Below, piece by piece: positions 25,599 to 34,944 of a stretch of DNA of 64,000 nucleotides (the first letter of the stretch is position 1; each line of letters starts with the position of its first letter). The notes beneath the pieces are model-generated. The model was not told where the DNA came from. It saw only the letters and a list, made by a program, of their open reading frames with translations, and searched no databases. The position numbers and the translations under genes are program-made. Source of the stretch: Motiliproteus sp041586735. Its GTDB lineage: Bacteria > Pseudomonadota > Gammaproteobacteria > Pseudomonadales > Balneatricaceae. The stretch spans positions 1 to 64,000 of the forward strand of contig JBFGZQ010000013.1 of assembly GCA_041586735.1 (NCBI GenBank), in the 5' to 3' direction.

Positions 25599-27139
25599 TC
25601 GAGCAGCAGCGAGTGGCCGCTCATCTCAACGGGGGCCGGCAGCTGCATCAAGGCCAGCAACGTCGGGGCCAGATCGGCCAAACAGCCATCTGCCAGCGTA
25701 ATCGCCTGCGGTCCCGCGTAGATCAAGCCCACCGGCAGCAGGGTATGCGCGGTATGCGCCTGGCCGGTGTGCGGATCACGCATCTGTTCAACGTTGCCAT
25801 GATCGGCAGAGATCAACGCCTGACCACCCACCCGCTCAAGCGCCTCAAGCACCCGCCCCAGACAGCCATCCACGGCCTCGACCGCGGCAACCGCCGCGGC
25901 AAAGTTACCGGTATGACCCACCATATCGGGGTTGGCAAAGTTGCACACCAGCAGATCAAAGCGCTGCGATTCCAGCGCCTCTATCAAGCGGTCTGCGACT
26001 TCCGGCGCGCTCATCTCCGGCTGCAGGTCGTAGGTCGCGACCTCCGGTGAGGGCACCAGAATACGCTCCTCGCCGACATAAGACTGCTCACGGCCGCCAT
26101 TAAAGAAGAAGGTGACATGGGCATACTTTTCGGTCTCGGCAATCCGCAGCTGGGTCTTGCCCAGCGAGGCCATATACTCGCCTAAACCATTGCTGATGGT
26201 GCTGGGGGGAAAGGCGCAGGAGGCATCGATATTCGAGGCGTATTCGGTCAACATCACGTAATCGACCAACGCCGGTACCGCCACACGCGCAAAGCCCGTG
26301 AACGCCTTATCGACAAAAGCACGACTGATCTCTCGGGAGCGATCGGGGCGGAAGTTGGCGCAGATCACCGCATCACCATCCTTGATAACCCCCTTCGGCT
26401 GGCCGGCCTGATCCAGGATCACCGTCGCTGCGACAAACTCATCATTCTCATCCCGAGCATAGGCATCGGCTAGCGCCTGCACCGCCGAGGTCTGTGAATA
26501 GACCCCCTGCCCCAGCGTCATGGCATCGTACGCCAGCTGTACCCGCTCCCAACGGTTGTCACGATCCATGGCGAAATAACGACCACTGAGCGAGGCGATA
26601 GCACCCACGCCCAGGTCGGCTAGCTTGGCTTCCAGCGCCTCGATGGACGCCAGTGCACTGCGGGGCGGGGTATCCCGGCCATCGAGGAAGGCGTGCACGT
26701 AGACCTGGGTCGCACCACGCTGCACCGCCATCTGACACAGGGCCTGAATATGCAGCTCGTGGCTGTGCACCCCACCCGGCGACAGCAGCCCCAGTAGATG
26801 CACGGCATGACCGCCCGCGATCGCCGCGTCCATCGCTCGCACCAACACCGGATTATCGAACAGCGCCCCCTCCTCGACCGCCTTGGTGATGCGGGTGAAG
26901 TTCTGATAGACCTTGCGGCCGGCACCAATATTCATATGCCCCACTTCAGAATTGCCCATCTGCCCGTCGGGCAAGCCCACCGCCAGCCCAGAGGTCGCCA
27001 CCATCGAGCGCGGGTTATTGGCCCAGAGGCGATCCCACACCGGGGTCTTGGCTGCATGAATGGCGTTATCCTGAACACGATCACTGACGCCCCATCCATC
27101 AAGGATGATCAGGGCAGTTGGGGATTTAGGCTGAGACAT
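25595..27139 (-). CDS. gpmI: 2,3-bisphosphoglycerate-independent phosphoglycerate mutase
   Basis: A 514-residue Mn-dependent enzyme interconverting 3- and 2-phosphoglycerate. It has LIILDGWG near the start, nucleophile Ser64 in GQMGNSEVGHMNIGAGR, HLLGLLSPGGVHSH, FRPDRSREISRAF and the C-terminal metal site SADHGNVEQM. It is the first gene of the gpmI-envC-ctpA-yibQ operon. The overlapping stop/start codons with envC indicate coupling. Confidence 0.96.
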   Translation of the reverse strand: MSQPKSPTALIILDGWGVSDRVQDNAIHAAKTPVWDRLWANNPRSMVATSGLAVGLPDGQMGNSEVGHMNIGAGRKVYQNFTRITKAVEEGALFDNPVLVRAMDAAIAGGHAVHLLGLLSPGGVHSHELHIQALCQMAVQRGATQVYVHAFLDGRDTPPRSALASIEALEAKLADLGVGAIASLSGRYFAMDRDNRWERVQLAYDAMTLGQGVYSQTSAVQALADAYARDENDEFVAATVILDQAGQPKGVIKDGDAVICANFRPDRSREISRAFVDKAFTGFARVAVPALVDYVMLTEYASNIDASCAFPPSTISNGLGEYMASLGKTQLRIAETEKYAHVTFFFNGGREQSYVGEERILVPSPEVATYDLQPEMSAPEVADRLIEALESQRFDLLVCNFANPDMVGHTGNFAAAVAAVEAVDGCLGRVLEALERVGGQALISADHGNVEQMRDPHTGQAHTAHTLLPVGLIYAGPQAITLADGCLADLAPTLLALMQLPAPVEMSGHSLLLE

Positions 27140-27416
27140 AAGAGAGGGAGTTCCTGATCGAATAACTAGTGGCCGATAATTTTACGCTGCCATTGATCGT
27201 ATCGCCAGCCGCAGGGTCGACTAGTGTAACGCGAGCCTAACCGAGCGGCTCGGCCCATTGGTTTTTACCCATCTTAACCCGGATTCAATCAAACCTGACG
27301 TTGCGCGCCACCGACACCGCACACATGGTCTAGCGCCTAGCTTAGGGGTATACTTGCGCTTCTTTTTTGCGCCCTACCAGGGGCATCACTATTCACAGAC
27401 TTCTGGAAATCCTGAA

Positions 27417-27833
27417 ATGGAGCAATTGATCGAATTCGCCACCAATCACTGGGAACTGTTCGCGGCACTGATCGCGACCCTGGCGCTACTACTATTTAGT
27501 GAATCTAAAAAAGGCGGCACCTCACTCTCAACCCACGCGGCTGTGCAACTGATCAATAAAGAAAACGCCGCAGTAGTCGATATTCGCCCCAAGAAAGAGT
27601 TCAAGATCGGCCACATCACCAACGCCATCAACATCCCTTACGCAGATTTAGACCGGCGTATCGGCGAACTGGAAAAATACCGCAACCGCCCTATTATTAT
27701 TGTCTGCAACCTGGGGCAAACGGCTTCGGGTGCTGTCAAAAAGCTCAATGACGCGGCATTTGCCAACGTGGTTCGGCTATCCGGCGGCATCACTGAATGG
27801 AAGACCCAAAACCTTCCGGTACACAAAGGCTAA
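27417..27833 (+). CDS. yibN: membrane-anchored rhodanese-like protein YibN
   Basis: 138 residues with one N-terminal membrane segment (WELFAALIATLALLLFS) and a rhodanese domain (VVDIRPKKEFKIGHI). The active-site loop holds the catalytic Cys (IIVCNLGQTASGA). It may handle sulfane sulfur at the inner membrane; its substrate is unknown. The start at 27417 is chosen because the residues before it are not conserved. It opens the yibN-grxC-secB-trmL run. Confidence 0.88.
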   Translation: MEQLIEFATNHWELFAALIATLALLLFSESKKGGTSLSTHAAVQLINKENAAVVDIRPKKEFKIGHITNAINIPYADLDRRIGELEKYRNRPIIIVCNLGQTASGAVKKLNDAAFANVVRLSGGITEWKTQNLPVHKG

Positions 27834-27835
27834 CC

Positions 27836-28090
27836 ATGGCCCACATCACTATTTACAGCACCGGTTATTGTCCGTATTGCATCCGCGCTAAGGCACTACT
27901 GGATAGCAAAGCGGCCGCTTACGAAGAGATTCGGGTTGACCTTCAACCTTTGTTAAAACGAGAGATGATGGCGCGCAGTGGCCGCCAAACTGTCCCGCAA
28001 ATCTTTATCGACGATCTCCATGTCGGTGGCTGTGATGAACTGTTCGCACTGGAACGCCAAGCCCGCCTCGATCCGCTACTCGGCCACTAA
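27836..28090 (+). CDS. grxC: glutaredoxin 3
   Basis: An 84-residue glutaredoxin with the dithiol active site CPYC (STGYCPYCIRAK), the TVPQIFIDD cis-Pro segment and the GGCDEL glutathione-binding motif. It starts 2 nt after the yibN stop, so the two are co-translated. It reduces disulfides with glutathione in the cytoplasm. Confidence 0.94.
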   Translation: MAHITIYSTGYCPYCIRAKALLDSKAAAYEEIRVDLQPLLKREMMARSGRQTVPQIFIDDLHVGGCDELFALERQARLDPLLGH

Positions 28091-28126
28091 ACATCTTTCT
28101 AGCTTAACCCATAACAAGGAATAACC

Positions 28127-28627
28127 ATGTCTGAAGACCAGAGCAACGCTCAAGCTGCCGACCAGGCACAAGCAACCCCACAGGCACAATTCTCCGTGCA
28201 ACGCATCTACCTTAAAGATGCCTCACTGGAAGCGCCGGGTGCGCCTGAAGCCTTCACTAAGCAGTGGAAGCCGGAGGTCAACCTAGAGCTCAACTCTCGG
28301 ACGCGCGTGGTTAACGAAAATCTCTACGAAGTCGTGCTGACGGTGACCGTAACCGCCAAGAACGAGGGTGAAAACGCCTTCCTGATCGAAGTGCAACAGG
28401 CGGGGTTGTTTGCCATCAGCGGCCTGGAACAGCCACAGATGCAACACACGCTAGGCGCATTCTGCCCCACCATTCTATTCCCTTACGCTCGCGAAGCGAT
28501 CGACAGCCTGGCTAACAAAGGCAGCTTCCCGTCACTGATGCTGGCACCGGTAAACTTCGAAGCCCTGTTTGCCGAACAGCTGCAGAAGCAGGCTGCGGCT
28601 CAGCCCACAGCGGCTGAGACACACTAA
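28127..28627 (+). CDS. secB: protein-export chaperone SecB
   Basis: A 166-residue tetrameric chaperone that holds preproteins unfolded and hands them to SecA. Family motifs are FSVQRIYLKDASLEAPGAP, EVVLTVTVTAK, and the AFCPTILFPYAREAI segment. The N- and C-terminal tails are unusually rich in Gln and Ala. An AAGGAA lies ahead of the ATG. Confidence 0.96.
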   Translation: MSEDQSNAQAADQAQATPQAQFSVQRIYLKDASLEAPGAPEAFTKQWKPEVNLELNSRTRVVNENLYEVVLTVTVTAKNEGENAFLIEVQQAGLFAISGLEQPQMQHTLGAFCPTILFPYAREAIDSLANKGSFPSLMLAPVNFEALFAEQLQKQAAAQPTAAETH

Positions 28628-28694
28628 GCCTACAACGACAACCGTCATCGATGCGCTATCGGTGACGGTAACGGTCAACAAGCCGCTGGTAACC

Positions 28695-29159
28695 ATGCTT
28701 CACATCGCCCTGTACGAACCACGCATGCCACAAAACACCGGCAACATCATCCGTCTGGTGTCCAACAACGGCTGCCATCTGCACCTGATCGAACCCCTGG
28801 GGTTTGAGATGGATGAAAAGAAGCTGCGCCGGGCATCGCTGGATTATCGCGATCTGGCACGGGTCACCTTGCACCCAGATTACCCCGCCTTTCTGAAGGC
28901 AATGGCAGAACGGCGTATCTTTGCGCTGACTACCCAAGGCTCCCGGCCGCATACCGAGCCCCGCTACCAGAGCGAAGACGTACTGCTGTTCGGCTCGGAG
29001 ACCTCGGGGCTACCCGATGTGGTACGCAACGCCATTCCCGAATCCCAGCGCATCCGCATTCCGATGCAACCCCAGGCACGCAGCATGAACCTGTCCAACG
29101 CGGTCGCCGTGGTGAGCTATGAAGCCTGGCGCCAGCTTGGCTTTGCCGGCGGCCAATAA
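28695..29159 (+). CDS. trmL: tRNA (cytidine/uridine-34 2'-O)-methyltransferase TrmL
   Basis: A 154-residue SPOUT methyltransferase. It has MLHIALYEPRMPQNTGNIIR at the start, LFGSETSGLPDVV and RIPMQPQARSMNLSNAVAVVSYE, which forms the knot binding SAM. It modifies the wobble base of leucine tRNAs. The start at 28695 is chosen because it gives the family N-terminus; the open frame extends upstream over the end of secB. Confidence 0.94.
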   Translation: MLHIALYEPRMPQNTGNIIRLVSNNGCHLHLIEPLGFEMDEKKLRRASLDYRDLARVTLHPDYPAFLKAMAERRIFALTTQGSRPHTEPRYQSEDVLLFGSETSGLPDVVRNAIPESQRIRIPMQPQARSMNLSNAVAVVSYEAWRQLGFAGGQ

Positions 29160-29212
29160 TGAGCATGCATCGATCCAATAGCGGACCGACGCACAGCCCG
29201 CCAGCCAGCGTA

Positions 29213-30967
29213 TCAATCGCCTTTAGCGATGCCTTCCCGACGCGGATCAGCGCCACCCAGTAACCGCCCCTGCTGCAGTAAAATCCCCTGTACCCCGGAG
29301 TTGAGATCGCGCACCGAGACCTTGAATCCCATCTCGGTCAGCGCCGGCTCAAAATGCTCAGCAACCGTACCCTGCTCTAGATCGTAGGTACCAAATCGAT
29401 TCACCAAATTAGGCAGATCGATAGCCTCTTGCACCGACATCCCCCATTCCAGATGGGCGATCAGGGTTTTTACGACATAGCCGATAATCCGCGAACCGCC
29501 GGGCGAGCCAACCACCAGATAAGGCTTGCCATCTTTCAGTACGATAGTGGGTGACATAGAGGAGCGCGGCCGCTTGCCCGGCTCCAGGCGATTGGCAATC
29601 GGATAACCATCCTTGTGGGTTTCAAAAGAGAAATCCGTCAATTCGTTGTTCAGCAAGAACCCCTGACTCATCAGATTAGAGCCGAAGCCGTTTTCGATCG
29701 TGGTGGTCATCGACAGCGCATTACCGGCACCATCAACAATCGAGATATGACTGGTCGAAGGCAGCTCGATCGATTGATCATCCGCCTGAGCAACCGCATG
29801 CTCCCAAGAGGGTAAACCCGCCTCAACACTCGCCAGTGCCTTGCCCGCCGTAATCAGCTGAGCGCGCTCGGCCAGATATCGGCTATCGAGCAAGCCACCG
29901 GGCATAGGCACGTAGTCGGTGTCAGCCATATAGCGCCCGCGATCGGTAAATGCCAGTCGTGAGGCATCACCGATAATCTGCCAGGCGGTAGCCGATTTTG
30001 CCCCCAGCCCCGCCAGATCAAAATGCTGGCTGATCCCCATAATCTGCCCCACCGTCAACGCACCTGAGCTTGGGGGTCCCATGCCGCAGATATCGAACTG
30101 TTTATAAGGCAGACAGGTCGCTGGGCGCTCTTTGACCTGGTAGACAGCAAAGTCCTGCAGCGACAACACTCCGGGATTACCTTCGGCTGACTGCACGGTG
30201 GCGACGATATCAGCAGCGATCTTGCCCGAATAAAACGCCTCACCCCCCTTTTCAGCCAGCGTAGCCAGAGTATCGGCATAGGCGCCATTCTTCAGCTGCA
30301 CGCCTGCCGCTAGCGGTGCGCCTTCAGCATCAAAGAAATATTGTTTAGAGGCAGGGTAACGCCCTAGACGCTCCGCACTCGCTGCAATGGCACCCGCCAA
30401 GCGAGGCGAAACTTCAAATCCATCGTTAGCCAGTTTCATGGCGGGCTTAAGCAACTGCGCCCAAGGCTGATGTCCATAGCGCCGATGCAGCGTAGCCATC
30501 AGTTTGACCGTCCCCGGCGTACCGACAGAGCGACCGCCAACGACCGCATCATAAAAGCCTAACGATTTCCCCTGGGAGTCCTGAAACAGTTCCGGACGGC
30601 TATCGAGAGGCGCTGTTTCTCGACCATCATAGGTCGTCAAACGCCCCTCTTGGGCATCATAATAAACAACAAAGGCACCACCACCCAGTCCCGATGACTG
30701 TGGCTCAACCAAACCTAGCATCGCCTGTACTGCAATCATCGCATCCACCGCCGAGCCACCCTGACGCAGTACCTGATAACCCGCCTCAACGGCCACCGGA
30801 TTTGCAGCAGCGACCATAAATTTAGCCGCCTGCACCTGCGCCTTGATCTGCATACCGCTGGACACTTCCGGCGTAATCGCATCCGTTACTTGCGAAGCAG
30901 CCAACGCTTGAAATGAGAGGCCCAGACCGACACACAAACACAGTTTTTTTATTTTATGATTCATCAT
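29213..30967 (-). CDS. ggt: gamma-glutamyltransferase
   Basis: A 584-residue periplasmic enzyme. A signal peptide (KIKKLCLCVGLGLSFQALAAS) precedes the large subunit. Autocleavage is expected before the Thr of STSHISIVDGAGNALSMTTT, which becomes the N-terminal nucleophile of the small subunit. Also visible are YDGRETAP, MGPPSSGALTV and VVGSPGGSRIIG. It transfers or hydrolyses the gamma-glutamyl group of glutathione. The stop lies close to trmL, convergent. Confidence 0.93.
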   Translation of the reverse strand: MMNHKIKKLCLCVGLGLSFQALAASQVTDAITPEVSSGMQIKAQVQAAKFMVAAANPVAVEAGYQVLRQGGSAVDAMIAVQAMLGLVEPQSSGLGGGAFVVYYDAQEGRLTTYDGRETAPLDSRPELFQDSQGKSLGFYDAVVGGRSVGTPGTVKLMATLHRRYGHQPWAQLLKPAMKLANDGFEVSPRLAGAIAASAERLGRYPASKQYFFDAEGAPLAAGVQLKNGAYADTLATLAEKGGEAFYSGKIAADIVATVQSAEGNPGVLSLQDFAVYQVKERPATCLPYKQFDICGMGPPSSGALTVGQIMGISQHFDLAGLGAKSATAWQIIGDASRLAFTDRGRYMADTDYVPMPGGLLDSRYLAERAQLITAGKALASVEAGLPSWEHAVAQADDQSIELPSTSHISIVDGAGNALSMTTTIENGFGSNLMSQGFLLNNELTDFSFETHKDGYPIANRLEPGKRPRSSMSPTIVLKDGKPYLVVGSPGGSRIIGYVVKTLIAHLEWGMSVQEAIDLPNLVNRFGTYDLEQGTVAEHFEPALTEMGFKVSVRDLNSGVQGILLQQGRLLGGADPRREGIAKGD

Positions 30968-31199
30968 TTATAACCTTTGTTGTTGCTCAAAACCGAGACC
31001 AGATCAAGCGCAATTAAGGAGCACTCTGTTTCAGCACAGCCATCAATATAGACGAACAACACGCCAGCGCTTGATGAAAATCAATTAACGCAATCTTGAA
31101 GCCACAAAAGGGGACTATTGGCATTCTAGGGTTGGAATAACCCTCTTCGACAGCAAGGGCGCGATTCCTATTTTGTGCAAAGCTGATTGGGTGGTTGCG

Positions 31200-31450
31200 T
31201 GAAGAGCGACCGGTGAGCAAACTGGCTGAGGGTTAGGTATTCGAGCGAAGCCCAAGGAGGCCCTCACCATGACGTCCGCTATCGGCAGGTGCATCTACAG
31301 AATGGACTCGACACCTTGGAATGAGTGATAGGCAAAACGAAAGACCTGACCCTGTTGTTTTCTGCGTACTATCCTGAGTGAAACGCCCTGTGCGGACCCG
31401 CATGCAGGGTGTTGTGGGGGCTGAGGGTTAGAGACCCTCGGCTACCCGAT
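31200..31450 (+). mobile_element. group II intron remnant (3' RNA domains, no ORF)
   Basis: The 3' end has the shape of group II intron domains V and VI. A hairpin CCCTGTGC-GGACCC-GCATGCAGGG (about 31388-31411) is followed by a second stem GCTGAGGGT/ACCCTCGGC (31420-31442) and a terminal CTACCCGAT. Upstream sequence from ~31200 (GACCGGTGAGCAAACTGGCT, CCAAGGAGGCCCTCACCATG) resembles the RNA domains of the same intron type, but no reverse transcriptase ORF is present. It is therefore a deleted, immobile copy. It ends 4 nt from the stop codon of the convergent toxin gene. Confidence 0.6.
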
Positions 31451-31454
31451 TATA

Positions 31455-31748
31455 TTAGCTATCTGGTAGCTCAAGTTGCCTCTCACTTCTCCAAACTCGA
31501 ATGAGCACAACGTCGGTTTCTTGTCTCAGGTAAACAACTCGAAATGGCGAATGGATTAACTCTCGAATATGGTTCGAACCAAACTCGGGGACAATCCGGC
31601 CAGCATCAGGGTGGCGCACAAGCATTTCAGCCTGTACCAGAATGGCCGTCACATACTCATCACTGATATGCGGCACGCCCTCTTCGGTGTAGTGTTCTTG
31701 AATTGCTTGTAAATCCTCAAGAGCGGACTGTGCGATGCGCAGTTCCAT
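31455..31748 (-). CDS. type II toxin, RelE/ParE family
   Basis: A 97-residue protein with the ParE/RelE fold pattern: LRIAQSALEDLQAIQEHYTEEG, then the central RIVPEF and IRELIHSPFRVVYLR strands, and VVLIRVWRSERQLE at the C-terminus. The Arg-rich end suits nucleic-acid or gyrase binding; ParE versus RelE activity cannot be decided here. The ATG follows the antitoxin stop with no gap (TAAATG). The length is complete, so the abutting intron remnant has not truncated it. Confidence 0.85.
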   Translation of the reverse strand: MELRIAQSALEDLQAIQEHYTEEGVPHISDEYVTAILVQAEMLVRHPDAGRIVPEFGSNHIRELIHSPFRVVYLRQETDVVLIRVWRSERQLELPDS

Positions 31749-32018
31749 TTAGTTAATGCCCAGTGTTTTCTTTGCATCAGCTAGAGAAACGGTGTTGCCC
31801 TCGCGGACATCCATGAGACCTTGAGCCACGGCTTTAACGAACCGAAGTTCCTCAGCAGTTCTCTCATATTCCTCAAGCCCTTGAACAACAGCTACTCCAC
31901 GACCTCGGCTCGTAAGCAAGATTGGGCGATGTGTATCCTGAGTTCGGTTAACCACCTTTCCGGGGTTGATCTTTAAGTCTGAGAGAGGGACGACGTCTTC
32001 TGAAAATTTTACTTGCAT
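31749..32018 (-). CDS. type II antitoxin, Phd/YefM family
   Basis: An 89-residue protein with the Phd/YefM DNA-binding domain: VVPLSDLKINPGKVV, then RPILLTSRGRGVAVVQGLEEYE. The C-terminal tail (residues ~55-89) would wrap the toxin. The start at 32018 is supported by GGAG 8 nt upstream; an earlier in-frame start lacks one. Its promoter contains an 18-bp palindrome, so autorepression is likely. Confidence 0.88.
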   Translation of the reverse strand: MQVKFSEDVVPLSDLKINPGKVVNRTQDTHRPILLTSRGRGVAVVQGLEEYERTAEELRFVKAVAQGLMDVREGNTVSLADAKKTLGIN

Positions 32019-32049
32019 GAGGCATTCTCCGAAAAGTAACAATGCGCCA

Positions 32050-32079
32050 TTAATAGCACCGGTTAACAGGTGCGGTCAA
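32050..32079 (-). promoter_or_regulatory. toxin-antitoxin promoter with operator in the spacer
   Basis: On the minus strand the -35 is TTGACC (32079-32074) and the -10 is TATTAA (32055-32050). The 18-bp spacer between them (32056-32073) is a palindrome, GCACC-TGTTAACC-GGTGC, with one mismatched pair. An antitoxin dimer bound there would block RNA polymerase. Confidence 0.75.
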
Positions 32080-32233
32080 GAAAATATAACGTTCCCATCA
32101 AGCGCCGCAGAATGCGGTCGCTTGGATGGACTTGTGTACGCCCGGCATGGGCATGATCTTACTCAGCAGCCACGTACACGCCAACCATTACTCTAGACGA
32201 GTGAGCGCCCCTTAACCGTCTTACAAAACAATC

Positions 32234-33658
32234 TTAGTGGCTGTCATCGGCGCCGTCATCATCCACCCCCAGCTCTTTGATCTTGCGTGTCAGAGTGTTC
32301 CGCCCCCAGCCTAGCAGCAGGGAGGCATCACGACGTCGTCCGGCGGTATGCGCCAACGCCACCTCGATCATAATGCGTTCAAACGCAGGGACCGCCTCAC
32401 CAAGGATGTCGGTATTCCCCCGGCTCAAGGACTGCTCGGCCCACTGCCGCAAGCCCTGCTGCCAGTCTCCAGGAAGCGGCTGCACCGCCTCCTCAGACAA
32501 CAACTCAGGCGGCAGATCGGCAATCAACACCTCTCGACCGGATGCCATCACCGTGATCCAGCGGCAGGCGTTCTCCAGCTGGCGCACATTACCCGGCCAC
32601 TCCACCGTACACAGATAGCGCTCGGTCTCGGCGGCCAGCGATTTTGGATCAACAGCCAACTCTTCCGCTGCCCGCGCCAGGAAATGCTGCATCAGCTTGG
32701 GAATATCTTCACGCCGGTCGCTGAGCTTGGGAATATGGATGCGGATAACGTTGAGACGATGGAACAGATCCTCGCGAAAACGCCCCTCCTTCACCAGCAC
32801 CTCGAGGTTCTGATGGGTCGCGGCAATGATTCGGACGTTCACCTTGACCGGCGTATGGCCACCGACACGGTAAAACTCACCGTCTGCCAACACCCGTAGC
32901 AAGCGGGTTTGCGCTTCGGCAGGCATATCGCCGATCTCATCCAGAAACAGGGTGCCATCGTCCGCTTGCTCAAAACGACCCTTGCGCTGACTCCCCGCAC
33001 CGGTAAACGCGCCTTTCTCGTGCCCGAACAGCTCGGATTCAATCAGGTCGCGCGGTATCGCGGCCATATTGAGTGGAATAAAGGGCTCCTGGCTACGCGG
33101 ACTGTGCTTGTGCAACGCATGCGCAACCAGCTCCTTGCCGGTGCCCGATTCACCGTTGATCAGTACCGTAATCTTCGATTGTGATAACCGGCCGATCGCC
33201 CGAAACACCTCCTGCATCGCCGGCGCTTCGCCGATGATCTCGGTGGCGCTTTCAACCTCCTTCGCCGTGGCATCGGCGCGCTGCTCCTGCGCATGCGCCA
33301 CGGCCCGCTTCACCAGCGCCACCGCGTCATCGACATCAAAAGGCTTAGGCAGATACTCAAACGCCCCACCTTGGTAGGAGGCGACGGCACTGTCTAGATC
33401 CGAATGCGCGGTCATGATGATCACCGGCAGATCGGGATAAGCCGCCTGAATCGTACTCAGCAGCTCTAAACCATCGATGCCAGGCATCCTAATATCCGTT
33501 ACTAGCGCCTCCGGTCGTCCGTGCTCCAGCGCTCTGAGTACCTGATCACCCGATTCAAACGAGCGGCTTTGCACCCCACCCTGCTCCAGGGCCTTCTCCA
33601 GCACCCAGCGAATCGAGCGGTCATCATCCACGATCCAGACATTCGCATCGGTTTTCAT
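32234..33658 (-). CDS. ntrC: nitrogen regulator NtrC (sigma-54 activator)
   Basis: 474 residues. The receiver carries phosphoacceptor Asp55 (ALVTDIRMPG) and Lys (YLPKPFDVD). The AAA+ domain has Walker A GESGTGKE, the sigma-54-contacting GAFTGA loop and FLDEIGDM. The C-terminal Fis-like helix-turn-helix is ASLLLGWGRNTLTRKIKEL. The start at 33658 overlaps the ntrB stop (ATGA), so the pair is translationally coupled. Candidate NtrC sites lie upstream of both ntrB and glnA in this window. Confidence 0.96.
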   Translation of the reverse strand: MKTDANVWIVDDDRSIRWVLEKALEQGGVQSRSFESGDQVLRALEHGRPEALVTDIRMPGIDGLELLSTIQAAYPDLPVIIMTAHSDLDSAVASYQGGAFEYLPKPFDVDDAVALVKRAVAHAQEQRADATAKEVESATEIIGEAPAMQEVFRAIGRLSQSKITVLINGESGTGKELVAHALHKHSPRSQEPFIPLNMAAIPRDLIESELFGHEKGAFTGAGSQRKGRFEQADDGTLFLDEIGDMPAEAQTRLLRVLADGEFYRVGGHTPVKVNVRIIAATHQNLEVLVKEGRFREDLFHRLNVIRIHIPKLSDRREDIPKLMQHFLARAAEELAVDPKSLAAETERYLCTVEWPGNVRQLENACRWITVMASGREVLIADLPPELLSEEAVQPLPGDWQQGLRQWAEQSLSRGNTDILGEAVPAFERIMIEVALAHTAGRRRDASLLLGWGRNTLTRKIKELGVDDDGADDSH

Positions 33659-34752
33659 AACTCGGTTTCCTGGCTCGGTTCTAGGGGAATATAAATCACG
33701 AACTCGGTTTGACCTGCCTGACTCTGGCATTCGATCAAGCCGTTATGCTGATTGATAATCGACTGGGCGATAGACAACCCCAACCCGGTGCCTTCCGCCC
33801 GCCCACTGATCATCGGAATGAACAGCGTCTCTTTCAACGCCTCCGGCACACCCGGACCATTATCACTAATCACCAACTGACACACCAACCGATGACGCTC
33901 GGCCCCCAGGGTAAACTGACGAATAGCCCGGGTTCGCATACAGATCCGTGGTCGCTTCGTCACCGACTCCCGCAACGCCTGAATACTATTACGCACGATG
34001 TTAAGCACCGCCTGGATCAGCTGCTCCTCATCGCCATTCAGCTCGGGAATACTGGGATCGTAGTCACGCAAAATCTCGATCTCTCCGGCCGTCTCGGCAT
34101 TCGTGAGACTGTAGATATGCTCCAGAATCTGATGAATATTGAGTGGCTTTTTATCCAGAATCTGCCGCGGCCCCAGCATCCGATCGACCAGATTTTGCAG
34201 GCGATCCGCCTCGGTGATAATGACCTGGGTATACTCATTAAGACTGGCGTCGGGCAGCGCCCGCTCCAACAACTGCGCCGCCCCACGGATACCACCAAGC
34301 GGGTTTTTGATCTCGTGCGCCAGACCACGAACCAAGCCTCGGGTGGCCTCCTGCTGCGCTCGTGAATCCTCCTCCCGACCCATCCGCATCAACCGATCCC
34401 GCGGCAAGATCTCCACCAGCAGGTGACCATTTTGCAGCCCCACCAGCGGCGTGACGCTGTAGTCAGCCTCGATCTCCTTACCATGCGCCAGATACAGATG
34501 CGCCTCACGCCGGGTAAAGGAGTGTCCCGTATCCAAGACATCACTAAGCACATCGTAAAATTCAGAGTGGTCCCGTATCAGTGTCAACACACTTTCGCCG
34601 GCAATCCGTTTGGCGCTGACATCAAACAGCATCTCTCCCGCCGGATTGAGATAGCGCAGACAACGATCGGCATCGAGCATCAACACCGCACCCGATAGAT
34701 TATCTAGCAATTGTTTATAGAGATTTTGCACACCAGCCTCGCAGCTCATCAT
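33655..34752 (-). CDS. ntrB: nitrogen sensor kinase NtrB
   Basis: 365 residues, soluble. An N-terminal PAS domain (GAVLMLDADRCLRYLNPAGE) precedes the H box (GLAHEIKNPLGGIRGAAQLL), N box (LNIVRNSIQAL) and ATP lid (DNGPGVPEAL, GTGLGLSIAQS). It phosphorylates or dephosphorylates NtrC under control of PII. It lies downstream of glnA but has its own apparent sigma-54 promoter. Confidence 0.95.
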   Translation of the reverse strand: MMSCEAGVQNLYKQLLDNLSGAVLMLDADRCLRYLNPAGEMLFDVSAKRIAGESVLTLIRDHSEFYDVLSDVLDTGHSFTRREAHLYLAHGKEIEADYSVTPLVGLQNGHLLVEILPRDRLMRMGREEDSRAQQEATRGLVRGLAHEIKNPLGGIRGAAQLLERALPDASLNEYTQVIITEADRLQNLVDRMLGPRQILDKKPLNIHQILEHIYSLTNAETAGEIEILRDYDPSIPELNGDEEQLIQAVLNIVRNSIQALRESVTKRPRICMRTRAIRQFTLGAERHRLVCQLVISDNGPGVPEALKETLFIPMISGRAEGTGLGLSIAQSIINQHNGLIECQSQAGQTEFVIYIPLEPSQETEL

Positions 34753-34825
34753 CTAACGGTACAACCATGGCGCGCATCCACAACACCCTTGGCACCCAGT
34801 ATCCGTCCTTATTGATAGAGGGCGC

Positions 34826-34841
34826 TGCAATAAACAAACCA
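34826..34841 (-). promoter_or_regulatory. sigma-54 promoter of ntrB
   Basis: The minus strand reads TGGTTTGTTTATTGCA, with GG and GC separated by 10 nt and a perfect -12 TTGCA. It lies 74 bp before the ntrB ATG and about 115 bp downstream of an NtrC site. Confidence 0.55.
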
Positions 34842-34944
34842 CAATCATCCTTATCAGCAACCCTGAGCCGCATCACTACAGCAGCGCAACCACGGGGACC
34901 AGGCGATGCGGCATGCAGCCCGGCAACAACCCACCAATAGACCG

